From an uncultured Eubacterium sp. (GTDB lineage Bacteria; Bacillota; Clostridia; Lachnospirales; Lachnospiraceae): a stretch of 29,474 nucleotides of DNA. The stretch lies in contig CAJTSV010000040.1 of assembly GCA_910579075.1 (NCBI GenBank), positions 1 through 29,474 on the forward strand, given 5' to 3'. Of the stretch, positions 22,537 through 29,474 are shown piece after piece. A program made the position numbers and the translations under genes. Each line of letters begins with the position of its first letter. Position 1 is the first letter of the stretch. The notes below the pieces were generated by a model that was not told the DNA's origin, made no database searches, and was given only the letters and a program-made list of their open reading frames with translations.

Positions 22537-23102
22537 AAATATATCAGCAGTATTCTGTTTCAGAATTATTTAAAACAGCATATTCATGGCTTATGACAAA
22601 GCTGTTTTTTCGTGATGCGCGTTTGATTCGAAGGCCGATATATTTGCGAGGGGGGGGGTACAGCGGAGGAAGAGGGCTGACCACCGGGAGATTTTGCAGG
22701 TTTGACCTGGTAGGGAATGAGGCATTAAAAATTGGGACAGACTGTGAATTTGGTGACTTTACACATATCGTGGCACATAAGGACGTGAGAATTGGCAGCG
22801 GAGTGCTGGCAGCTTCGAAGGTATTTATAAGCGATACCGACCATGGGAGCTATAAAGGCACAGCTGCAAGCATTCCAGATATTCCGCCGAAAAAAAGAAA
22901 ACTGGTGTCAGGACATGTCGTTATTGGAAATCATGTATGGATAGGGGAGAATGCGGTGATTCTGTCCGGTGCAGAAATAGGCGACGGCTGTGTAATTGGG
23001 GCAAACAGTGTTATTTCAAAACGAATTCCGGCAAATAGTATTGCTGTCGGACATAATAAAGTGATAAGGCAGTACTGCAAACAGCTGAAAAGCCAGCCAT
23101 GA
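22533..23102 (+). CDS. Hexapeptide-repeat acyltransferase (WcaF/Maa-like)
   Basis: A 189-residue left-handed beta-helix acyltransferase. Hexapeptide repeats run from about residue 65 (LKIGTDCEFGDFTHIV) to near the end (VVIGNHVWIGENAVIL, EIGDGCVIGANSVISK). The catalytic histidine is in SDTDHGSY. Members use acetyl-CoA to O-acetylate sugars or nucleotide sugars in the cytoplasm, unlike the MBOAT/AlgX pair, which acts outside. Residues 40-43 (Arg and three Gly) are encoded in part by a run of nine G, in frame here. The ATG at 22533 is chosen over TTG 22500. No terminator separates it from its neighbours. Confidence 0.88.
   Translation: MKIYQQYSVSELFKTAYSWLMTKLFFRDARLIRRPIYLRGGGYSGGRGLTTGRFCRFDLVGNEALKIGTDCEFGDFTHIVAHKDVRIGSGVLAASKVFISDTDHGSYKGTAASIPDIPPKKRKLVSGHVVIGNHVWIGENAVILSGAEIGDGCVIGANSVISKRIPANSIAVGHNKVIRQYCKQLKSQP
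22650..22658 (+). repeat. G9 homopolymer inside the acyltransferase gene, in frame
   Basis: Nine G in a row code for Gly-Gly-Gly. Gain or loss of one G would truncate the protein shortly after residue 43. Confidence 0.92.
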
Positions 23103-23151
23103 TAGTAAAAGGCACTGTTTCACAGGAAGAAAATCTGGAGATAAAAGAAAG

Positions 23152-24330
23152 ATGATTAAAAAATTCAATCACAGGAAAACGTGGATGCTTCCTGCAATAA
23201 ATGCAGTGCTGAGAGTTTTGTTTCATGAAAAGAAATGCATGACGCCGCTTGATTTTCAAAAGGTGAAGCGGGTGCTTGTGATAGATTATGCTCTGCTTGG
23301 AGATTCTGTCATGAGTACATCGTTTCTTCGCATTATAAAGAAAAATATTCCAAATGTGCATCTGACCCTGGCATGCAGCAGGCTGGAAAAGGAAGTTTTG
23401 GAAGAACAGGGAATTGCAGATGAATTTATAACGATACAGATGGAACGGCTGGCAAAAGCTGTAAAAAATTACAGATACATAAAAAAGGCAGCTCGAAAAA
23501 TAAACAGACAGCAGTATGACATTGCTATTGAACCCAGAGGGGACATCCGGTTTATTTACCTGATGCATCTATGCAATGCAGAAAGAAAGATTAGTTATAC
23601 CTATACCGGGGGAGAGTGTTTCCTTACAGATGCTATAACACCCTCAGATACTGTCACACATCTTGTAGAAGATAAGCTGTATCTTTTGAAAAAGATTGGC
23701 ATGCGTTTTGAAAAAAAAGACATGTTCCCGAAGCTGTGCCAGACAGAAGAAGGAAAAGCATATGCTCGGAATTTTATTTCGGAGCATGGAATAAATGAAA
23801 CATTTATAATTGGAATACACCCGGGAGCAAGCCTGGCATTAAGAAACTGGAAGCATTATCCGGAACTGCTGAGATTGCTGGGCCGGAAACTGACAGATGT
23901 TTCCTTTCTTGTGTTTGAAGGTCCGGGTGAACAGGAAATTGTTTCACAGGTAATGGAAGCGGCTGAAAAAACAGGGGCAAAGGCTATCAGGGTTAAGAAA
24001 GGAATCAAAGAATATATACACCTGGCCGGATTCTGTGACATTATGGTATGCAATGACAGCGGGGCAGGTCATCTTGCAGCAGCTCTGGGCGTGAAGGTTT
24101 ATGTTATTTTTGGACCCGGGCTTCCAAAAGAGGTACGTCCTTATAGTGATTCCGGGGTTTACTGTTTTTCAAATCATGAACTTTCATGTAAACCTTGCAG
24201 GGCGAGGACATGCAGGCATAATGGAGCATGCCTGGAAAGCGTGAAAACAGAGGATGTCTTCCGGAAAATAATAGCAACGATGAAAAACGACAGAATGGAA
24301 GGAAACATAAATGGAGAGGATTCTGCATAA
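23152..24330 (+). CDS. Glycosyltransferase family 9 (heptosyltransferase)
   Basis: A 392-residue GT-B enzyme of family GT9, which in Gram-negatives moves L-glycero-D-manno-heptose from ADP-heptose to the LPS core. Visible signs are the N-terminal VLVIDYALLGDSVMSTSFLR, the central GIHPGASLALRNW, the donor-site NDSGAGHLAAALG and FGPG, and a cysteine-rich end CKPCRARTCRHNGAC. The last motif is typical of WaaF-type heptosyltransferases. It overlaps hldE, the enzyme for the heptose donor, by 20 bases, which strongly supports heptose as substrate. In this Gram-positive setting the acceptor is likely a lipid-linked repeat unit rather than LPS. Confidence 0.9.
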   Translation: MIKKFNHRKTWMLPAINAVLRVLFHEKKCMTPLDFQKVKRVLVIDYALLGDSVMSTSFLRIIKKNIPNVHLTLACSRLEKEVLEEQGIADEFITIQMERLAKAVKNYRYIKKAARKINRQQYDIAIEPRGDIRFIYLMHLCNAERKISYTYTGGECFLTDAITPSDTVTHLVEDKLYLLKKIGMRFEKKDMFPKLCQTEEGKAYARNFISEHGINETFIIGIHPGASLALRNWKHYPELLRLLGRKLTDVSFLVFEGPGEQEIVSQVMEAAEKTGAKAIRVKKGIKEYIHLAGFCDIMVCNDSGAGHLAAALGVKVYVIFGPGLPKEVRPYSDSGVYCFSNHELSCKPCRARTCRHNGACLESVKTEDVFRKIIATMKNDRMEGNINGEDSA

Positions 24331-25765
24331 AATCAGGCCGAAAAAAATTCTGGTGGCAGGGGAGATAATGCTGGATGTATATTATAAAGGTTCTGTAAAA
24401 AGGATTTCACCGGAAGCTCCTGTTCCGGTATTTTTGAAAGAAAAGATTACATACAGGCTTGGCGGTGCTGCAAATACAGCCGTAAACCTTGCTGTAAATC
24501 AGATGGATGTCTGCCTTTTGTCTGTTACAGGAATGGATGAAAACAGTATCAGGCTGAAAAAATTACTGGAAGAAGCAGGAATACAGGCAGATTGCCTTGT
24601 AGAAACAGAAAGGCCTGTCTGTACTAAAATCCGCATGCTTGCATCAGGAAATCAGCATGTACTGCGTATTGATGAAGAAGATGCAGGCTGTATAGATGCA
24701 GATACAGAAGAACAAATTATCCGTATCTTTAAGTCTAGAATCCACGATATGGATGCTGTAATTCTTTCAGATTATATGAAGGGCATGCTGACGTACAGAC
24801 TGACAAGAGAGATTATTGCTGCTGCACAACAAGCAGGTGTAAAGGTATTGGCAGATGCAAAAGACGCAGGAGCAGATAAATACCAGGGGTGTTATCTGGT
24901 GAAGCCGAACAGACAGGAACTGGCAGATTTGTCCGGGATGAAGACGGACAGAATGGATGAGATTCAAAGAGCGATGAAACGTGTAATGGAAATCTGCAAA
25001 GCGGATTATGTTCTGGCAACATTAGGACCGGATGGAATGATGCTGATGGATAAAGGAGAAAGCTGCAGCCATCTGGAAGCTGTTACACAGGAAGTTTTTG
25101 ATGTCACAGGTGCTGGAGATACTGTGATTGCTTATCTTGGAATGGGAATTGCAAATAATCTGCCTGTTAAAGAAGCCATGTATCTGGCAAATATTGCTGC
25201 CGGTATACAGGTTTCAAAAGCAGGGACAGCAGCGGTTGCCCTGGAAGAAGCTGCAGACAGTATAGACACCAGTTCCAAATATATAGATAAGGCGGGATTA
25301 AAGCGGCTAAGGCAGCGAAATAAGAACAGGAAGATTGTTTTTACGAATGGGTGTTTTGACATCCTGCATATTGGACATGTCCGGTATTTAAAGCAGGCGG
25401 CATTATTTGGTGATGTGCTGGTTGTGGGAGTAAACAGTGATGATTCTGTAAAGAGGCTCAAAGGAGCAGCCAGGCCTGTCAATGGAGAACAGGACCGGAT
25501 GGAAATGCTGGCAGCGTATGAATTTGTGGATTATGTAGTTTTGTTTGGTGAGGATACCCCTTATGAAATAATCCAGGCGCTTCGGCCTGATGTACTGGTT
25601 AAAGGCGGAGATTATCATTCAGATGAAGTGGCTGGCAGGGATATTGTTGAATCAGATAATGGAACAGTTGAAATTATTCCTTTGATTGATGGAAGGTCAA
25701 CGAGCAGAATTCTGGAAAAAGCAAAACAGGCAGAAAGCGGAAATCACAGAGGTTCCTGTATATGA
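24311..25765 (+). CDS. hldE: Bifunctional heptose-7-phosphate kinase / heptose-1-phosphate adenylyltransferase
   Basis: HldE phosphorylates D-glycero-beta-D-manno-heptose 7-phosphate and later activates the 1-phosphate to ADP-heptose. The 484-residue protein has the full two-domain length. The PfkB-type kinase domain (1-315) shows GGAANTAVNLAVN and VTGAGDT with the catalytic D270. The nucleotidyltransferase domain (340-475) shows TNGCFDILHIGH (HxGH 353-356), ARPVNGEQDR, LVKGGDY and a late GRSTSRI. The start overlaps the heptosyltransferase by 20 bases and its stop overlaps the polymerase by 4. In Firmicutes this gene is uncommon and linked to glycan heptose. ADP versus GDP specificity cannot be read here with certainty; the fused layout favours ADP. 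Confidence 0.95.
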   Translation: MERILHKIRPKKILVAGEIMLDVYYKGSVKRISPEAPVPVFLKEKITYRLGGAANTAVNLAVNQMDVCLLSVTGMDENSIRLKKLLEEAGIQADCLVETERPVCTKIRMLASGNQHVLRIDEEDAGCIDADTEEQIIRIFKSRIHDMDAVILSDYMKGMLTYRLTREIIAAAQQAGVKVLADAKDAGADKYQGCYLVKPNRQELADLSGMKTDRMDEIQRAMKRVMEICKADYVLATLGPDGMMLMDKGESCSHLEAVTQEVFDVTGAGDTVIAYLGMGIANNLPVKEAMYLANIAAGIQVSKAGTAAVALEEAADSIDTSSKYIDKAGLKRLRQRNKNRKIVFTNGCFDILHIGHVRYLKQAALFGDVLVVGVNSDDSVKRLKGAARPVNGEQDRMEMLAAYEFVDYVVLFGEDTPYEIIQALRPDVLVKGGDYHSDEVAGRDIVESDNGTVEIIPLIDGRSTSRILEKAKQAESGNHRGSCI

Positions 25766-27039
25766 GACTAAGTAAAAATCAAGAGTACCATATTCTGAAA
25801 ATTTATATGAAGCTGTTTATTTTTGCAGGAATCCTGCTGGGGCTGATGGAGATTATTCAGTATCAGTCTCTTGGCGAAGCCACAGGAATGCCGCTGCATA
25901 TAGACAGGCTTGATATGATACTGCTTTTAATACTGCAGACAGCATCCCTGGCTGTTATATACCCATTGTTTTTAGCAGGAAGGGATAACAGAATCAAAAT
26001 CAAGGGGGTTTCAGACTATCGCTTTGCGATAAATACTGAGAGAGTGCATATTGTGACATTTCTGATTCTGGCAGCAGAACTGGCTTTTTCTTTAAGAACT
26101 GGAAATGCTGTGATAGGAAGGGAAGTGACATCCCGGTTTTCTTTTTTATTTAACCTGATAAAGGTATCTGCGTGGATGCCAGTTTATTATGTATGTGCCA
26201 GGGAAACGAAAAAACCATTATACTGGTGCAATGTCGGGCTGTATCTTGTATATGAATTTTTGTGTGGCTGGTCAGGACAGATTATACAGGTTATTTTTTT
26301 TGAGCTGTTTCTTTTTGTGAAGCATAAAAAAGGCAAACAGAAAATCACAACGATTTTTCAATTCAGCAATGTACTGACAGGCGCAGCTTTTCTGGCCGGC
26401 AGCGGCTTATACAGTTATATTTTTTCTCTTAAAAACAGCATCCGCTATGCGGTTCCTTTTGGCTCGATTGCACCGCTGGGTTTTATGGAAGGAGCAAAGC
26501 AGCTGCTGTCCAGATTTACGAATTATCCGATTACTGTTGCTGCTGTCCAGAATCATGCACGCATAGCGCAGCTTTATGCAGCCCAGAAGAAACCATTTTG
26601 GGAATTAGAAACCATATTAAGCCCGCTGGTTCCAAGATTTTTGATGCCGAATAAAGAATACCGTCCTTTGGGCAATCTTGTAAAACAGGCCATTTGGGAA
26701 GATAATCCAATCGGAACCGGAACAGGCTATAATTTTTTTGTGTACTGGATGAACATTTTTGAGTGCAATTTCGGGTGCTTTGTGGCTGGCATAATGGTTT
26801 TTCTTGTTTTAGCCTGTGTTTCAAAGCAGATTATCTATGCATTTGATAATGGAAGCAAAGATGTGGAGCTGCTGTATTTCTTTTTTATTTTTGGAATCAT
26901 GAGTGAAACAAGCCTGAGTAATATTTTTGGATATGGCTATATTTCTCTTGTTTATACGATTCCATTTTTAATCGTTACAGGTGCAGTGAAAATCAGGAAA
27001 AGAGTGGCGGCAGAAAGCACGAATCAGTGTACAGCGTAG
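25762..27039 (+). CDS. Wzy-like polysaccharide polymerase (O-antigen polymerase family)
   Basis: A 425-residue integral membrane protein with about ten hydrophobic segments and a larger extracytoplasmic loop near residues 250-320 (around FTNYPITVAAVQNH and LSPLVPRFLMP). This layout fits polymerases that join repeat units on the outer face of the membrane. Sequence motifs in this family are weak, so the call rests on topology and place in the locus. The PNKEYRPLGN and GTGTGYNFFVYW segments recall Wzy-type loops. The start overlaps the hldE stop (ATGA). The gene is AT-rich like its neighbours. Confidence 0.8.
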   Translation: MRLSKNQEYHILKIYMKLFIFAGILLGLMEIIQYQSLGEATGMPLHIDRLDMILLLILQTASLAVIYPLFLAGRDNRIKIKGVSDYRFAINTERVHIVTFLILAAELAFSLRTGNAVIGREVTSRFSFLFNLIKVSAWMPVYYVCARETKKPLYWCNVGLYLVYEFLCGWSGQIIQVIFFELFLFVKHKKGKQKITTIFQFSNVLTGAAFLAGSGLYSYIFSLKNSIRYAVPFGSIAPLGFMEGAKQLLSRFTNYPITVAAVQNHARIAQLYAAQKKPFWELETILSPLVPRFLMPNKEYRPLGNLVKQAIWEDNPIGTGTGYNFFVYWMNIFECNFGCFVAGIMVFLVLACVSKQIIYAFDNGSKDVELLYFFFIFGIMSETSLSNIFGYGYISLVYTIPFLIVTGAVKIRKRVAAESTNQCTA

Positions 27040-27086
27040 GGAATCGTAGTATATGTTCTGAAATAAAATAAGAAAGGCTGATAGCA

Positions 27087-27376
27087 ATAGAAAATTTATT
27101 GATTTTTTCAGATAATGAAGATTGGATTTTTTATCATGTACTGAAGGCTGTCAAAAAGGTTTGCTGGATTGATGCAGGGGTAAATGACCTGGTTCACGCA
27201 TCTGTTACAAAGTTTTTTTCACTCCGGGGTGAGGAATCAATTTAGAGCCACAGCACGGTTTTTGGAAAAAGCTGGAGAAAGACCGGCCCCATGATAAAAA
27301 TATTGAAGCCGGGGTGAGCAATCAAAAGGGTGTATTGACTTTGTTTTCTGCTGAAGCCAGTCAGGTTTTTATATAA
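27087..27376 (+). pseudogene. Decayed polysaccharide gene with ATA in place of the start codon
   Basis: AGAAAGG (27071-27077) lies 9 bases before ATA 27087, where ATG would be expected. The frame then reads ENLLIFSDNEDWIFYHVLK to a stop at 27243-27245. A second protein-like stretch in another frame (WKKLEKDRPHDKNIEAG) ends at 27374-27376. The opening resembles that of soluble glycosyltransferases, but nothing more can be said. It fills the largest gap in the locus (27040-27449). A 17-bp near-repeat (27224-27240 and 27309-27325, one mismatch) may mark a deletion or duplication. Confidence 0.45.
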
Positions 27377-27449
27377 CTGGAATAAAAATTATAGAATGAG
27401 GAAGTTAGGCGGGGAGTGTCGATGAGACAAGAACAATAAGGTGAATTTT

Positions 27450-28535
27450 ATGGATATTTTATTTATAACCAACACAGATATTAACGACTGTACATTTGGC
27501 GGAGGAAAAGGTGCCAGAAGCTGTTATGAACTTCTTTGCAGGATAGGGAAGACAGATATTCAGGTAATAAAAAAACAGTCATCATTTTGCAGCGCGTTAT
27601 CTGTCCTGCAAGGATATTATCCGCCACTGACAGGAAAAGAAATAGAAAAAACGAAAAGAGCATGCAGAAAGAAAAAACCGGATGTTGTATTTTTAAATAC
27701 ATCTGTTTACGGGGCCATTGCAAAAGCACTGAAAAAAGAATTTCCAGAACTTCTGATTTTTGCCATGTTTCAAAACTGCGAATTGGATTACAATGCTGTC
27801 CGGTTTATTGGAGAAAAGGGCATAAAAAGCAGAATATATAAGATTTTGGTACGAAAAAGCGAAGCAATGACGCTTAGATACTGTGATTATAATGCGGCCC
27901 TGTCAAAAAGGGATGCAATGCGGTTAAAGAAATTATATGGGGCCAGAATTGATTACATTCTTCCGCTTTTTATCAGGGATGATGCATCCAGAGAGGATTT
28001 GAAGGAGCATGGGGACAGTGGAGCATACTGCCTGATTTTTGGCCCTGATACGCCGCCTAATGTGCAAGGGGCAAGGTGGTTTGCTGAAAATGTTTCCCCA
28101 TACCTGAACATAAAAACACTTATTGCAGGAAACGGTATGGACAGACTTGCAGATGAATTAAGACAGGACAATGTGGATGTGGCCGGATATGTTGAAAATA
28201 TTCATGAGCTTTATCAGAAGGCATGCTGTGTCTGTCTGCCGTTATTTAGCGGGGGCGGAATGAAAGTAAAGACAATTGAGGCCATGATGTTTGGAAAAAA
28301 AGTATTTGGGACAAAAGAAGCGTTTTCCGGATATGGGAAGATAGATAAAGAGGCTGGAATACAGTGTGATACGCCGGAAGAATTTATCAGAGCAGTTAAC
28401 AGTTTTGTGCAGTCAGCAGAAAGCAATTTCTGCGTAAGGTCCAGGGAACTGTATGAAGAAAAATATTCGCAGGAGGCAGCATTTTTAAGAATGCGCCGTA
28501 TGTTATCAGATATAACAAAACGCCAGAACCAGTGA
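27450..28535 (+). CDS. Glycosyltransferase, GT4-type (GT-B fold)
   Basis: A 361-residue retaining-type glycosyltransferase. The N-terminus DILFITNTDI and the glycine-rich GGGKGARS start the acceptor domain. The C-terminal donor domain has IFGPDTPPNVQGARWF, TLIAGNGMD, VAGYVENIHELYQKA and the site LPLFSGGGMKVKTIEAM with a glutamate as in GT4 EX7E motifs. The start at ATG 27450 is favoured because AAGGTG (27438-27443) sits 6 bases upstream; GTG 27441 is within that site. It lies after a decayed gene and before gmhA and probably adds one sugar of the repeat unit. Confidence 0.88.
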   Translation: MDILFITNTDINDCTFGGGKGARSCYELLCRIGKTDIQVIKKQSSFCSALSVLQGYYPPLTGKEIEKTKRACRKKKPDVVFLNTSVYGAIAKALKKEFPELLIFAMFQNCELDYNAVRFIGEKGIKSRIYKILVRKSEAMTLRYCDYNAALSKRDAMRLKKLYGARIDYILPLFIRDDASREDLKEHGDSGAYCLIFGPDTPPNVQGARWFAENVSPYLNIKTLIAGNGMDRLADELRQDNVDVAGYVENIHELYQKACCVCLPLFSGGGMKVKTIEAMMFGKKVFGTKEAFSGYGKIDKEAGIQCDTPEEFIRAVNSFVQSAESNFCVRSRELYEEKYSQEAAFLRMRRMLSDITKRQNQ

Positions 28536-28654
28536 TAGTTTCCTGAAAAATAAAATGGCGACCGGAATTGATAGTTTCTGTAGAGTTATGCCTGTAAATT
28601 GAGCTGAAAAAACAGACGCAAACTGCTTTTATGAAAAATAGAAAGGAATGTGGA

Positions 28655-29323
28655 ATGAAAATGCAAATAGAGAAAAGGCTGTCTGTACATATAGACCGGC
28701 TGTTATCCAGATATTCAAAACTGGATTGTATACGAACAGCTATCCTGGATGCATATTGTGTTTTGGAAGAATGCTTTGTAAGGGACAAAAAACTGCTGAT
28801 TGCAGGAAATGGGGGTTCAGCAGCAGATTCTGAACACATTGCAGGAGAGCTGATGAAACAGTTCCTGATATCACGGCCTGTACCAGCGGAATATGAAGAA
28901 AGACTGATTGCGGCTGACCCGGTAATAGGAGCTGAATTAGCAGAAAATCTGGAACAGGGGCTGATGGCAGTTCCGCTGACGGCACATGAGGCACTGGCAA
29001 CTGCATATATAAATGACGTAAATGCAGACAGCGTATTTGCCCAGCAGCTTTATGGATATGGCCGCAGCGGGGACGTGTTTCTTGGAATATCAACTTCTGG
29101 AAACAGTAAAAATATTTTAAATGCCACAGTAGCTGCAAAAGCAGGAGGAATCAGGGTAATAGGTCTGACAGGCGCGAATGGCGGAAGGCTTGCAGAACTG
29201 GCAGATGTGGCTGTGAAAGTTCCTGAAACAGAAACATATATGATTCAGGAGCTGCATCTTCCGATTTATCACTGCTGGTGTATGATGCTGGAGGAACGTT
29301 TTTTTGGAGAAAGCAGTAGCTGA
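28655..29323 (+). CDS. gmhA: Sedoheptulose-7-phosphate isomerase (GmhA-like, SIS domain)
   Basis: GmhA turns sedoheptulose 7-phosphate into D-glycero-D-manno-heptose 7-phosphate, the substrate of HldE. The 222-residue SIS protein shows GNGGSAADSEHIAGEL (51-66, with E65), the phosphate-binding ISTSGNSKN, and the active-site histidine region QELHLPIYH. It is longer than E. coli GmhA (about 192) because of a segment near residues 70-110 (RPVPAEYEERLIAADPVIG). The ATG at 28655 has AAAGGA 8 bases upstream; ATG 28631 lies before that site. With hldE and the GT9 gene it forms most of a heptose pathway. A plain sugar isomerase is possible but less likely. Confidence 0.9.
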   Translation: MKMQIEKRLSVHIDRLLSRYSKLDCIRTAILDAYCVLEECFVRDKKLLIAGNGGSAADSEHIAGELMKQFLISRPVPAEYEERLIAADPVIGAELAENLEQGLMAVPLTAHEALATAYINDVNADSVFAQQLYGYGRSGDVFLGISTSGNSKNILNATVAAKAGGIRVIGLTGANGGRLAELADVAVKVPETETYMIQELHLPIYHCWCMMLEERFFGESSS

Positions 29324-29352
29324 AAAGAACTACCTGGTGGCAGGGCTTAGAC

Positions 29353-29474
29353 ATGAAACAGAATATAATACAATGGAAAATAAAATACAACAGCATGCCG
29401 GTACAGGCAAGAGCAGGAATCTGGCTGGTAATCTGCAACATTCTGGTGAAGGGCATTAATTTTATCACAATTCC
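29353..29474 (+). CDS. wzx: Wzx-like flippase, N-terminal part only
   Basis: The frame opens at ATG 29353 with AGGG upstream and runs off the window after 40 codons. PVQARAGIWLVICNILVKGI followed by NFITIP is the classic first membrane helix of polysaccharide flippases that move lipid-linked repeat units across the membrane. It fits the Wzy-like polymerase upstream. Only the start is seen, so family assignment rests on this helix and the context. Confidence 0.75.
   Translation, partial: MKQNIIQWKIKYNSMPVQARAGIWLVICNILVKGINFITI

Noticed and set aside
23011..23568. A 185-codon minus-strand frame across the acyltransferase/heptosyltransferase junction
   Set aside because: It lies opposite two well-supported plus-strand genes and its sequence is Phe/Ser/Cys-rich, typical of an antisense artefact.
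27224..27325. Two 17-bp near-identical direct repeats as part of a CRISPR-like or regulatory array
   Set aside because: Only two copies with one mismatch occur, 85 bases apart, inside decayed coding sequence; there is no array.

Overview
The window reads as chromosome of a Gram-positive gut anaerobe of the Lachnospiraceae/Clostridia type. The signs are strong AGGAGG-type ribosome binding sites with GTG and TTG starts used alongside ATG, Firmicute-type IlvC, TopB and OmpR/ABC modules, and tight overlapping gene strings. Genus and species cannot be read from the sequence alone.

Positions 1-13677 are mostly housekeeping and accessory chromosome. In order they hold a CPBP-family membrane protease (minus), a short stretch of degenerate coding sequence, ilvN-ilvC for branched-chain amino acid synthesis behind a clear sigma-A-type promoter, a three-gene cassette of small proteins ending in a DUF4160-like protein, and an orphan ChvE/XylF-like sugar-binding lipoprotein. 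These are followed by a LysR regulator and DNA topoisomerase III (both minus), and a two-component system with its own strong terminator followed by an ABC-2 exporter (two permeases and an ATPase).

Positions 13678-14764 carry no intact gene but much structure. There are remnants of coding sequence (one resembles the start of a small sigma-like protein of conjugative elements), then two identical 27-bp near-palindromic sites in inverted orientation at 14331-14357 and 14629-14655. They bound a 271-bp interior with a near-consensus promoter beside the left repeat, pointing left, away from the downstream genes. This is the architecture of a phase-variable invertible promoter, here apparently in the OFF orientation.

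From 14765 to the end (and beyond) lies a surface-polysaccharide locus: an XRE regulator, a Wzz-like copolymerase with a degenerate kinase-like tail, an MBOAT O-acyltransferase and its AlgX/AlgJ-like partner (each broken by +1 in a homopolymer tract), an aldo/keto reductase, a sugar epimerase/dehydratase, a glycosyltransferase-like protein, a hexapeptide acyltransferase with an in-frame nine-G tract, a GT9 heptosyltransferase, bifunctional HldE, a Wzy-like polymerase, a decayed gene, a GT4 glycosyltransferase, GmhA, and the first codons of a Wzx-like flippase.

Together these genes predict an O-acetylated, heptose-containing polysaccharide made by a Wzx/Wzy route in a Gram-positive cell. Its expression and decoration may be switched at several levels: promoter inversion and homopolymer slippage. 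GmhB, an initiating phosphoglycosyl transferase and the recombinase that would flip the promoter are not in the window.
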